64,000 bases of DNA from Pseudeuparius sepicola (Eukaryota; Arthropoda; Insecta; Coleoptera; Anthribidae), in NCBI GenBank assembly GCA_963920635.1, contig OY987303.1, forward strand, positions 50,901,223-50,965,222. Direction: 5' to 3'. Shown here one piece after another: positions 22,790 to 34,087 of this stretch. The notes below the pieces were generated by a model. The model did no database searches. It was given only the letters and a program-made list of their open reading frames with translations, and was not told where the DNA came from. The position numbers and the translations under genes are program-made. Positions within the stretch are counted from its first letter, which is position 1. Every line of letters begins with the position of its first letter.

Positions 22790-23530
22790 ATGTCACTATA
22801 GTTTTATCTTTTATCATTCTATTAACTTTTCATTAAGTACTTAATATGGATAAACCGAAAGAAATTAAAATTCTGTTGTATTTGATCCAAAGTTGACGTA
22901 AAGTTGTGAATTTTGTTAGATACGTGAAATACCTACTATTTGCTGATATCTTAATATATGTATTATTTTGGCATACATTTAGAGTAATGGAAAATGTAAT
23001 GTAAATAAATTTATAGGTACTACCATAGAAGAATTTAGTAGTAGATTCTTCTATGGTACTACCTAAATGCTTGCCGGTACATCAACTTTGTGTCAAACAT
23101 AATAGAATTTTAAAGGGTTAATATAATTTTCTTTTGAAAAAGACATATTCTTATCGATATTGTTTAGTAATAATAAAAAGTTAATAAAATTATAGAATGA
23201 TACTCGTATATTATGTTGTATAGCTAGTGATATAAAATAGTTTTTACGAAGTAATGACTTTTTAAAATTTTAAGAAATTTTATAAATAGGAAATAGGCGC
23301 TTATGTAACATTAAAATAGAAACGACTTTTTCAAGTTAAACGTTTTGAAATTGTGACAAATAAGCCAATTTTTAGGGATTTTATTTTTTAAATATAATTT
23401 TTGAAAGATAGCGAAAGTCACGTGACCACGCTTGAGTCGGTTATTTTTCCTCGTTTTTAATCGAAAGGTAACCCCAAAGTTAACTGCATATGTGTTATCC
23501 GTTAATAAAAAAAATATGTTTAAATTAATA
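22790..23530 (-). repeat. Dispersed palindromic repeat, centre and other arm (family of 10280)
   Basis: The centre (GGTACATCAACTTTG, AATAGAATTTTAAAGGGTTA, TTCTTATCGATATT) matches 10760-10860. The right part (AAAGGTAACCCC, GTCACGTGACCACGCTTGAG) is the inverse of 10350-10420. ATCATTCTATTAAC at 22818 pairs with ATAGAATGAT at 23190. An extra 52 bp hairpin (23014-23065) is present here and absent from the 10.7 kb copy. Confidence 0.65.
23014..23065. repeat. 52 bp perfect-stem hairpin inserted in a repeat copy
   Basis: TAGGTACTACCATAGAAGAA begins the left arm. TTCTTCTATGGTACTACCTA ends the right arm, with a loop of about 10 bases between. The related copy at 10745 reads straight through TATACCCTAAATGC at the same place, so this is an insertion into one copy. 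Confidence 0.75.
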
Positions 23531-23749
23531 AAAAGATACATTTTGCACCATCTTCATTTTTTCCAAAAAGGTTTTTTGGTTATAACTTTTGTTTGACGTT
23601 CGATTGTTTTTTTCCAAACGACATTACATTGTTTGGAAAAACTGCAACAAACTGGTTTTTAAATCATTAATTTGTCTAAAAAAATACGGAATGGTTAAAG
23701 TGAATGTTCCTATCACCTTCAGGCGGACACCCTGTACCTAATAAAAATA

Positions 23750-24894
23750 TTATTAAACAAATAATAGTACTTTTTGAAATTGAGCCCATGTGTTGACAGG
23801 TGTCCGTGGTTACAGCCCAAAAGTAAAGTTACACACATTACAGACATAGACATATGAATTCTCCCCTAATGTCAGTTTATATGCTAACGATTGTGTTTTC
23901 CTCACGAAAAATACATAACGGCGACATACGTATAAATAATGCAAAGTCAACTAAAGCAGTTTTTAGTGCCGCCGTGTACCTTTCAAGCTAAAAATCAATG
24001 AACCATTGCTGAAAAGAGAGGGGTTAAAATCACAAATCGGAGTCTTTGAGCTACGGGGGTCTCCCGAATATACCTTTTGAAGTTTTATATTATTTTAATA
24101 TTAAAAATTCGCAATTCATAGTATATAATAATATGGAAGTAATACAAAAACATAAAAAAGTAATCAGACAGCTTAGTTGCTTAAATATTATATCGCCAAA
24201 ACGTAAAATTGATCATATGAACATAATATATGTAATTATTAAACTGGACCTGTAACAACAGCGTCAACCGTTCATCGATCGTCTGTTTTTCGCGCCATCT
24301 GATAAACAATAGCTACACTTTTGGTATTCCCGCTGCATAATTTAAGGGTATTTTGCCTATGTTTTTTATTTACAACAAGACTGGATAATTACAATGTTTA
24401 CTACCGGGTTTTCGTTCCGAGCATATTCGGAAACCTCTGCCCATCTTAACGAAGGTAAAATTCCGGCTCAAGAGACAAAATAGACGAATTTATGCCGGCA
24501 TAAAGTTTGAAATTCAAAAAAAATTCTCGCCCATAACTTTTAAACTAGTGTCATTAGTATCTATGGATATTTTAAAAATACCCGTGTTTTTTGTAATCCT
24601 TTGAAATTCGCTACTTTTTCCAGCTAGTTGGAAATAAAAATACATTGATACAGGCAACCAAACATACAATGGCGAGGCCCCCCCCCCCTTAAGAACGACA
24701 TTGTTTACTTCAACCGTACGTGCACAAACTTTTAAAGAGCTTCGGTTACGGTATAATTCTGAATACCTAACGTGGTAAGTTTTTAATATATTTTCGTAGC
24801 TTCTTGCATCGAATAAAAGTTATTTTATAATTGGAGTAGTTATATAACGCATTTAATAACATTGGTTAACGATAACAAAAAATTCTATGATATG
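23750..24894. other. No gene seen
   Basis: Mixed sequence with a C-run at 24679-24688. ACACCCTGTACCTA at 23728 resembles the common TACAGGGTG end in inverse and may mark the end of a degraded element. The frame 24046-24255 has no recognisable features. Confidence 0.35.
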
Positions 24895-26457
24895 TACAGG
24901 GTGGGCCAAATTGGACACTTTTGAAGGGAAACTCCTATTTTTGACGGAGATAGACGAAAACTGATATCGGTGTCTGAGGCTCATTTTTTATGATAAACTT
25001 AATGGCGAAAACCGCAAATCGATATCTGTCACCGTTCTTGAGTTACAGGGCGTTTTTCGAAAATGTGCGTTTTCGAAAAGTGGCCTTAACATTTTTAGGG
25101 TTGAAAATTTTGTGTTTCTGTAAAAACATTCTTAAAGCACTTTTTTACGTGGAATCCAATGCTGCTACTACTTTTTTTTTTCTACTCAATGGTTTAAGAG
25201 TTACGGATAAAAAATATATGTTTTTAAATGGAACACCCTGTATATTTTTGCATTTTTTAATAGAGCAAAAAATTACCATTCCAAAAATATATAACACTTA
25301 GTGATTTACTTAAGTAGTTATCAATTACTAATAGCTTTTATGATCTCATGTGTATTGGAAGCACGCCCTTTCAACAAGTAGGCTTTGGACGGTGAGACCG
25401 AGGTGAGACAATAAAACAATAGTGGAAAAATTTACTGTTACCTACCTGTCAAATTTTCAGTTAGGCTGTTTAGGCAGGGTAAAGATTTTTCTATTTTTGT
25501 GTAATTTATAAACTTTTATAACATACCCACAATGAAATTTGAAAGTTATGAAAAATGGGATATGATAGTCTGTTTTATACAATCCGGGGAAAATGCCTAT
25601 CTCTGTTTAACTCATACCTACCTTTTCGGCCTACTATTAATCAAATCTATTAACTATTACTCTAACACTATTAATCAAATTGTGTCGCAATTTTGCAAAA
25701 ATGTGCTTGAAAAGATGTCTTCTCTCTGGATACCGCTCGTAGTAGAAATTGCTCGTTGCATCTGATTTTTCCCCAGATTACATAAAACAGACTATCATAT
25801 CCCATTTTTCATAACTTTCAAATTTCATTGTAGGTATGTTATAAAGTTTATAAATTACACAAAAATATAAAAATCTTTACCCTGCCTAAACAGCCTAACT
25901 GAAAATTTGACAGGAAGGTAACAGTAAACCTTTTTCCTCGGTTGTTTCATTGTCTCACCGTCCAAAGTCTATTTGTTGAAAGGGCGTGCTTCCAATTATA
26001 CACATGAAATCATAAAAGCTATTAGTAATTGATAACTACTTAAGTAAATCATTAAGTGTTATATATTTTTGGAATGGTAATTTTTTGCTCTATTAAAAAA
26101 TGCAAAAATATACAGGGTGTTCCTTTTAAAAATAATATTTTTTATCCGTAACTCTTAAACCATTCACTAGAAAAAAATGCAGTAGCAGCATTGGATTCTA
26201 CGTAAAAAAGTGCTTTAAGAATGTTTTCACAGAAACACAAAATTTTCAACCCGAAAAAAGTTACGGCCACTTTTCGAAAACGCACATTTTCGAAAAACGC
26301 CCTGTCACTCAAGAACGGTGACAGATATCGATTTGCGGTTTTCGCCATTAAGTTTATCATAAAAAATGAGCCTCAGACACCGATATCAGTTTTCGTCTAT
26401 CTTCGTCAAAAATAGAGGAGTCGCCCTTTAAAAGTGTCCAATTTGGCCCACCCTGTA
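24895..26457. mobile_element. 1.56 kb foldback element with TACAGGGTG ends
   Basis: TACAGGGTGGGCCAAATTGG starts the left arm. Its inverse ends at 26457. The arms are about 680 bp each and pair nearly throughout, through the blocks ATCGATATCTGTCACCGTTC and GGAACACCCTGTATATTTTT to GAAAGTTATGAAAAATGGGA. The non-palindromic centre is about 200 bp (25580-25770). Open frames at 24990-25301 (+) and 26142-26360 (-) are the same sequence read from the two arms and differ by a few substitutions, so they are not independent evidence of coding. A nested inner CACCCTGTA lies in each arm (about 25236 and 26115). Confidence 0.85.
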
Positions 26458-26980
26458 CATCGGATTCCTAATATGAGACACCCCAGTGTTCCTAATATGA
26501 GATATCTCATATAAGGAGACTCGCTTCATCCAATTTAGATTGCTAATAATTTGAATAGAGTGTCAAGTGTTATATAATTAAAGAGTTGTATACTGTGTTA
26601 AGTTGATATTCATTTAATATTTTTGATATAAAAATTATTAAGTGGTAAGTAGTATTTTTGTTAAATCTTAATATGAGACTGTCTCATATTAGGAACCTGT
26701 TAAGTGTGTCAAGTGTTATGTTACTAAATTGTTGTATACTAGGTTAATTTGATATGACACTGTCTCATATTAGGCAACCAATTTTAAAAATTTATGATTT
26801 GATTTTTTTTTCATAATTCTCATTTACGCAACAACTGTTAATATTTGGCAATCCTACATAAACTGCAGTGAAAATATAGACTATATTAAACGTGTTCGAC
26901 GTAAGTTTGTGCTGCGCATTCTAATATATTATTATATATATATTATTCTAATAATGTAATGTGGTCTCATATTAGGGTAC

Positions 26981-27669
26981 TTATGTTTTTACCAATTTCA
27001 AAACAAAAGTAATTATGTCACAGCAGGCCATAAGTAAAATGTGACGAGGACAAATCCACATTTTATGGGTCTGTTAATTATGCCGGAAATACCTATAGTT
27101 ATTTCGAGTTTGACAATTGTGATAAAACCGTTGCTGCTTGGGTTATTTCTTTAAATCCTTTTCGACAACGCCGAAAGGAAACGTTCTTCTGGCCAACCAC
27201 TTCACTTAGCATAACTCCGGCTTCGCGGGAGTTGCGCATTCGGCGAATTTTTTGTGCCCCCACCCACGTCATACATAAAACATATTAAAGGGGAAGTATT
27301 CGCGGGCTGCGGAGTGTAAATTTCCGTGGCTGGCATAAATAAAAAAGTTTCCCCTGCCTTTCGGATATTACCGCTCCAAAACTGCCCCGAAAAACATTTG
27401 CAAAAATTGAAAACACCACCGCAATCGCGGAAGTGAAATTTAGGAGCTTGCGGGTTCCATAAAGAACGTTTTCATCGTACAGATATGCCGGTAGTTATAT
27501 CCGAATGTAACCAAAGTAGCCCCTATTTTTTATCTGCTAGAGAATGGATCAGATCGCAATCGATGGATTTTTTCTGTGTCCCCAACGGCTTTAAGCGCAG
27601 TATAACTTCGCAGCAGAAGCCTTCTGGAGACGCCATGTTGACAATTGCTTGGTTTTAGGTCATTTTGAC
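26981..27669. other. Non-repetitive G+C-richer block, no gene assigned
   Basis: 27120-27660 is richer in G and C than the surroundings (for example CTCCGGCTTCGCGGGAGTTG, which is itself a short hairpin) and does not recur in the window. It might be host regulatory or transcribed DNA, or the inside of an unrecognised element. I see no open frame of useful length on either strand. Confidence 0.35.
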
Positions 27670-29045
27670 CAGTTTTTAGGTATGGTATAAATTAAGTTAC
27701 TTGGAACAGCATAAAAACCTTTGAATTTTATACGGGTGATTTCCGCTGATAAGTCTGGTATTTTTACCAGTAGCAGAGCGTGGTAAATGCTATGAAATAG
27801 ATCGCGCCCCGTATATCACTGTGTTCCAAGTGAGTTCGTTTATATTTTACCAGGGTAGCTCGAGAACAGGCGCCTCGGCAATACAATACGAGACAAAACA
27901 CTTTTTTAAACATATTAAACCGCACCTGGTATTAGTAGTGAAAAGAGATGAAGGAGACAGAGAAGGTTAGATATTGTAGCAAAAACAAGTGACTGCATGC
28001 TCCCCTGTAGTCCAAAGCACGAAAGAAAACGTTTCTAAAGAATGCGGGCAGCGTTGCGAGATTTCTTATACGAGTAGTCGTTATTTATTGGCGGATACAA
28101 GTTTTATCATATTGAAGCCGAATTTCTGAACTCTGTTATACCGAAAAAATAAAGCTCGCATCACGGGACCACTTACCCATTTTTGTTTATCATTTATTTT
28201 TAACGCGGTGTGATAAAACACCTATTATATTTTTTTCAACATCGTCGCGTCTACCATCGCCTTTGAAATACGGCAACACGGCACTTCTTCCAAGGAGTCG
28301 GCTAACAAAATCAGTTAGCCAACGCGTTTTGTGCCTGTTTCTATAGTACGTAAAGTTAACTGCGTATATGGGCTACCACACAGACCTCATTTTTTAGGCC
28401 GCTGGCAAGTTTTTTCCGCCGGCTCAGAGAGCTCAGGGGCGTTTCGTATGTTCGGGATTTAACGTGCTCAAAATGAGTAAACAGGGAAGAACGTTGCATT
28501 CTCAAGCACGAGAAATAATTGCCAATGTTATAAGGATTTGCCTTCCTTCATAGTCTAAAGCATCACACCGTTAAGGCCACAAAATTGAGCTACGCCCCTG
28601 AACTGTGTCTAATTCTATAATATTTGAGAGTTCTTTCCCCTTACGTCGCACGCATTCTGCCGTAAGGAAGACTATAATATAATATCACCAATACTTGCAT
28701 CTTGCATGAGTTACACTGTTCGACGCCTATGGCCACTTGTGCAGCGAAATGCGGTGGATAGGCGTGCCATAATTTCACAGATCTTAGGATATACTTGCGT
28801 AAATAGTTATAATCGATATGGCTTTTTAGGGACCTTTTGCCAATATTACATGCTGCATTAACCTTTACGTTGTGTTTGACGACAACCTTAAAAAACCTTA
28901 AAATTGAAATATTATGTTGCTTGCAGAATATGTATGTATATTTTTGAAAACTGCGTGACACTTATGTCCTCCTATTCTTTTTGTGACGCCAATTAGAGTT
29001 TTTTTATGCTGTTTCAAGTGACTTTAGAAATACTATACCACTTTT
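27670..29045 (+). repeat. Dispersed repeat B, copy 2, with two extra segments
   Basis: Collinear with 13725-14610 through GGTATGGTATAAATTAAG, GATTTCCGCTGATAAGTCTG, GATGAAGGAGACAGAGAAG, TTCACAGATCTTAGGATATA and AAACTGCGTGAC. Compared with copy 1 it has about 130 extra bases (27780-27910) and about 670 extra bases (28003-28672), each cleanly interrupting homologous sequence. It lacks the 330-base segment present in copy 1. The frame 28641-28961 lies across the repeat and has no recognisable domain. Confidence 0.75.
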
Positions 29046-30229
29046 TCCCCTCCAAAGAAACTTTTTTATACAAAAAGGTGAATAGGTATACTGGTAAAGT
29101 ACGAAGTCATTATCTATGTACAGTTTTTTGAGCCTTGGGCTCTAAACAAGATTGCAAGATGCGTAAGGTGCCTCGTATAAATAACCAAGGATTGAGGGAC
29201 TAAGAACAAAAAGTAAACAGAGCTTATCTACATATTTTTAAGTGATGCCAAGTATCCCATTGTTTACAATATTTCATATCAAAATGTACGGGTTTAATAA
29301 TTCGATTAAATGAAGACACACCTCCCATTACATTAAATCAACGAATGTAGCTATTCATTAATTAAACGGTGTAGACACGGGCGTAATATTTGTTTACTTT
29401 AGCAAATTTCGCATAAAAATGCACTTACGAATAAGGGAGCAGGAAATGGTATATTTCATTACGAGTCTGGAAATAAAGATTTTTACATGCGCGCGTGACA
29501 AATTCTCGTGTGAGGCGCAGCCGAACACGGGAAGTCATGCAAGCACGGAAAAATCTATTTCTGGACGTGTAATGAACAATATTTTTTATTATACTTCTTT
29601 GAAAACGGAAACTTAAAACATTTTATCGGCATAATATTATAATAGATTTAATTGACAACAAATAAACAATGCAGACAATATAGTGTTTGGTATGTATGAT
29701 GCGTTTCCATGGTTACCCTCAAATTATTTCAAAGGTGCTTTGTTGTAAATTAGTTATTGTCAGATAAGGTGAATAAAACGTCAAAAATATTACAGAAATG
29801 TATCTAAATATTGAAACACTTACGAATTAAAATACAAAATAGGTACATGTTAAATATCAGCGAGCATATAGAGTTTCTTAAATTTAGTTTACTTTGCTGT
29901 ATATTTCTATTTTAAAGCCATATATTCGGTATTTTTATTCAGCGCACGGAAAGTTTTTCCATGCGCTGTTTCCGTGCGCTAGCCCGAAAAACCCCATCTT
30001 TCATTATTGCTAAAACAGACGAAAATAAGGTGTTTTCAAAGAAGTATAATAAAAATTCATTTTTATTACACTAAATTATAACACTTGTCGCTAATCCAAA
30101 TAGACCACTTTATAAAATATTACTGTCCTTTCATATAAACAAAGAAAAACAATATTTGAAGAGTAGCTTTTGAAAATAATACTAGTAGTTAAATCAGAAA
30201 CATCCGTCAGTGATACCTCAAATCTTTAG
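29046..30229. other. No gene seen; possible intron 3' end
   Basis: Moderately AT-rich, apparently non-repetitive within the window. It contains a short inverted motif, GCGCACGGAAAGTTTTTCCA, at about 29943. The frame 29419-29616 is unrecognised. If the exon at 30230 is real, this is the end of its upstream intron. Confidence 0.35.
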
Positions 30230-30336
30230 TTCGGCGAATGGAGCCTAAGTACATCGATCTTGTCCAAGGAGAGATGCAACAGGTTGAAAAAGCCAACATC
30301 GAAATAGTGAACTTTATAGTCAAGCTAGAATCCTAA
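30230..30336 (+). CDS. Putative terminal coding exon of a second host gene
   Basis: After an acceptor-like AAATCTTTAG (AG at 30228-30229) the frame containing the ATG at 30238 runs to TAA at 30334-30336. It encodes about 34 residues, including MEPKYIDLVQGEMQQVEKAN and then IEIVNFIVKLES. The peptide is amphipathic with regularly spaced hydrophobics (a likely helix or coiled coil), and its G+C is higher than that of the flanks. AATAAA follows at 30392-30397. The exon could be the end of a gene whose upstream exons lie beyond the repeats or outside the window. I do not recognise the family. It could also be a chance frame; the evidence is composition, an acceptor and a poly(A) signal. Confidence 0.42.
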
Positions 30337-30391
30337 AGTAAGGAAGAAATATATATAGGTATATTTTAAACAAGTCGCCTGACAATAATTT

Positions 30392-30397
30392 AATAAA
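30392..30397 (+). terminator. Candidate poly(A) signal AATAAA
   Basis: It lies 56 bases after the TAA at 30336 and would serve the putative terminal exon. The hexamer alone is weak evidence in AT-rich DNA. Confidence 0.3.
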
Positions 30398-31280
30398 TAC
30401 TTAACTAATAAAAATATTGTCAAATATTGTATACATATTATATGGATCACCCCTAATAATTTTATTTATTATTATATTTATTTTATTTTAATAATTTTCT
30501 GCAATGCGCATAAAAGAGGAAAATTGAAAGTGGAATATCTTCCAAACGGCTGAACCATAATTATGTAGAGAGTCATGATGTAAACAATTTTAATCATACA
30601 GTGGGGAAGCTCTATTAAAAACAAAATGCGAAAACAATTTTATTTTTGCCGAAGTCTAAAATATTACAAAACTTAAAATACAGATATAACTGAAAAATCA
30701 AAAGAACAGGTTCATGTATCTAATGTCAATTCTGCCAAACTCTTACCATGGATAGCTAGGATTAGAAAGCACTGTCAAAAATAAAGACTGAACTGAACAT
30801 GCATGAAGTTAGCACAGTTGGGCTAATCAATTACGAAATCTGAATGAAGGGTATATTGTGTAATTTACATCCGACAGTGTTTACAACAATGTAATTGTTC
30901 TGACAGTACATACCTACCTTCAATTAATGAGTGAAATTTAATCACTTTTGCAACCGGCGCATAGCGCATATCTTATTATACTGTTCAATATTTTGGTTTC
31001 AGAATGGCAAGTTTTGTATTGAGTAAGCAATATATTATACATGCCTGTATAGGTGGTTGCAAATAGTAGGTCAATATTCTTACGAATGGTGCGTGTCCAC
31101 GGGGTGCAACGAATGAATCGGAAAGAAATGGGGCATTTAAAACGTTCTAACGGAAATTAGACAAAATTTTTGTTACAATAGATATAATTTCTTATGAATT
31201 ATACATATAATCCGAATGTATGGTTAATCCGAACACGTTCTGAAAAGCCTCCCTTTGATACATGTCATGTTGTCGGTGTA
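30398..31280. other. No gene seen
   Basis: AT-rich sequence without repeated blocks that I can match elsewhere in the window. No credible open frame. Confidence 0.4.
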
Positions 31281-32746
31281 TACAGGGTGGCCCACCACGA
31301 ACTGCATCGATCTATATATGGAAAACTAAAAGTAGGAAAATTCTCAAAATTTGGCACCAATGCCAATGCTCAACTAAAATATTTTGGCGAATCTGGCACT
31401 TCCGGTTATACCGGAAGTCGATATCAACTTTCTTATTTCAAATGGAACACCCTGTATATTATTGCATTTTTGGATTCTAGGCATCATTTTGGAACAAAAA
31501 CATGCAACATATATTATATTATGTCTAAATCCAACCGTTTTTGAGACTTTTTTCCGAAAAAAATTACAGGTGCAGACCTACAGTCAATTAGCAATTTATA
31601 CGAGGAAACCGCGAAATTTCAAAACGAATTTTTGGCATCGTGTAACAAGAAGCCCTGACCTAGTGATCTCTGCTGAGAAATAAATCCGTTCTTATACAGG
31701 GTGTTCACATAATATGAATAAAAATTACATTCAAAATGTGCTTAAATCTCGAAATTTTCAAATGGAAACCCCCATTTTTTTCAATGCGATCTTATTCAGC
31801 ACAAAAAATGATGACAACTTCGTGTAAGGTTTCCTATACCTAAATGCAGTAATTTTCCATTAATTTACGAAAAACTCACTTTTCGCCCATAAAATGCGGG
31901 GTTTGCTTAACGCTTGGAAAATCATATTAGCCGTGGACGTTGAAAAGATAATCGCGTCTGAGGAAATGTCACTTGGTTTATAAATTATTGTCAACAATAA
32001 TGCCGGCGAGCTTAAATTCGCAAACGAAGATTATGTATCGCACGTTCTTGATATTACTTTGTTGCATTCTCCGTAGACAATGAACAAATTTAAATAATCT
32101 TCGTTTGTGTAATTTAAGCGCGCCCACATTATTGTTGACAATAATTTATAAACCTAGTGACATTTCTTCAGCCGCGATTGTCTTTTCAACGTCCACGGCT
32201 AATATGATTTTCCAAGCGTTAAGCATCAAACCCCGCATTTTATGGGCGAAAAGTGGGTTTTTCGTAAATTAATCGAAAATTACTGCATTTAGGTATAGGA
32301 AACCTTACACAAAGTTGTCATCATTTTTAGTGGTGAACGGATTTATTTCTCAGCAGAGATCACTAGGTCAGGGCTTCTGTTACACGATGCCAAAAATTCG
32401 TTTTGAAATTTTGTGGTTTCCCCGTATAAATTGCTAATTGACTTTAGGTCTGCAACTGTAATTTTTTTCGGAAAAATGCAAATATCTCAAAAACGGTTGG
32501 ATTTAGACATAGGACATGTTGCATGTTTTTGTTCCAAAATGATGCCTGGAATCCAAAAATGCAATAATATATAAGGTGTTCCATTTGAGATAAGAAAGTT
32601 GATATCGACTATAACCGGAAGTGTCAGATTCATCAAAATATTTTAGTTGAGCAGCGCCCATCGGCATTGGTGAGGTGCCAAATTTTCAGAATTTTCCTAG
32701 TTTTAGTTTTCCATAGATCGATGCAGTTCATGGTGGGCCACCTGTA
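31281..32746. mobile_element. 1.47 kb foldback element with TACAGGGTGG ends
   Basis: TACAGGGTGGCCCACCACGA (31281) is mirrored by CATGGTGGGCCACCTGTA, which ends at 32746. The arms are about 700 bp and meet at a loop of roughly 60 bp near 32013. TA flanks both ends, so insertion at a TA site is likely. An internal TACAGGGTGTTCACATAA (31696) has no mirrored partner, because the right arm lacks that short stretch. There is no coding capacity; the frames at 31194-31683 are in the arm. Confidence 0.85.
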
Positions 32747-33658
32747 TAGGTTACACAATTTGTTATCTCATTTATAAAAATAAGTTAATTCGGCAAATAA
32801 ATAAAAGAATGTGGAGACCATTTTATTTCTTTTCGACAAAAAACTTCGATACGCCGCCATCTTGTGCGACAAAAGCTGTGGAATTTTCCCTTAAGCGCCG
32901 CCTCTGTCATCTCCTCGCTATTCGCTATACCAATATCGCTGAGTATAGTGGTATAATATTGTTGAAATGTTCAGAGACATCTTCACTAAAGGTATTTGCG
33001 AAAAATTTTTGACGCCCAAAGCTGTCACGGCCACGTGACTAATGCGTCCGTCCTTTGTCGCCTCCAAAGCCAACTAGGCTTTTCTGGCAACGTTTTAAGA
33101 CGGCAAATATGGAGGTGTTATCGTGGGGAGTGACGCAATTTCGAAATATATATTTTAGGCATTTTTTGGCGTATATATATACGGCGCTGGAGATATGAAC
33201 ATCGTAAATCAACTTTATTGTATAGAACTGAACGGTAAGGGGTGCACATAACCGTTTTTTATGGATTCGGATTTCGGGTGTAAGCAATTATTATTCCTTA
33301 GAATGGAGAAGGCCGGATAACGAGACTTTACATTTTTTTTCGTAAAGTTTGGAAGCGATAATATTCCAAAGAAATAAGTGTCGTGCAGTTCTACCGAAGT
33401 AAATATAATAATAAATAGTAATATTAGTTGTCTTTTTATAGATGGTCAGATAGTGACAGATTTAGGTGCCCCATTTTCGCATGCAAGCCTCGAAGAGGGT
33501 TGAAAAGTACATAGATGTTGAGTAGAATGAAGACAAGTTTACGAGTGGCCCCTGGGGATAACATATGGAAAATTCGATTTTCCTACATAATACTAGAATA
33601 TATAATATGTTCATTATGTAGAATATGTTTTTTTTTTATGTTTTTCGGGCTAGTGACG

Positions 33659-34087
33659 ATGTACAGGGTGAGCGAAACTCGACGTCCCAGGCCTACAGCG
33701 GGAACACGAAAACTCAAAATAAAATTTTCGAAAGGGGGTTCTTAAATGGGACATACTAAGGTCCAATTATGACAGAAAATTAGCTTTTTTCATGTTTGGG
33801 AAAATGCCCGCTGTGACGTCACCAATATTATTTTCCCAGAAACATACCTACCATTTTTTCTCTATACAGGGTGAATCAGTTTTTTGTAGCAGGACTTTAA
33901 CAGGTTATAGATTTTCAAAAAATAATGGCACTTTTCTGTATAAACTATTTGTTTTTAAGGCCTTAGAAAAAAGCTACAGGGTGTTAAAGTTGGAAAAAAT
34001 ATGCGGACTTTATTGAATATTTACCAAACTAGTTGAGATATTTATGTCATATTTGGTACACATTAAAACGGCATAGGTTAGCATAAA
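33659..34087 (+). repeat. Element end TACAGGGTGAGCG plus a following repeat, copy 1
   Basis: TACAGGGTGAGCGAAACTCG opens a segment running through TGGGACATACTAAGGTCCAA and GCCCGCTGTGACGTCACC. It is repeated at 36298-36500 and, in inverse, at 39975-40128. Next comes TACAGGGTGAATCAGTTTTT (33866), a separate repeat that recurs at 36505 and, as GGGTGAATCCGTTTTATT, at 48358. Confidence 0.7.

Larger units (their letters stand above)
22100..26980. mobile_element. Candidate 4.9 kb TA-flanked DNA element with AATATGAGAC repeats
   Basis: GTACCCTAATATGAGAC (22100-22116) is matched exactly in inverse at 26964-26980. Further copies of the core AATATGAGAC lie just inside both ends: 22124 on the left, and on the right about 26467, 26491, 26668, 26681 and 26761, the last two inverse and the 26491 site ending GAGATATCTC. 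Clustered subterminal copies of a terminal motif are typical of transposase-binding sites. I find no transposase frame inside. The interior holds a copy of the 10.3 kb repeat and the foldback at 24895-26457. It would be a non-autonomous element swollen by nested insertions. The ends could instead belong to two separate copies. Confidence 0.5.

Noticed and set aside
24990..26360. Two similar open frames (24990-25301 + and 26142-26360 -) as a gene pair
   Set aside because: They are mirror copies in the two arms of the foldback at 24895-26457 and show no recognisable domain.
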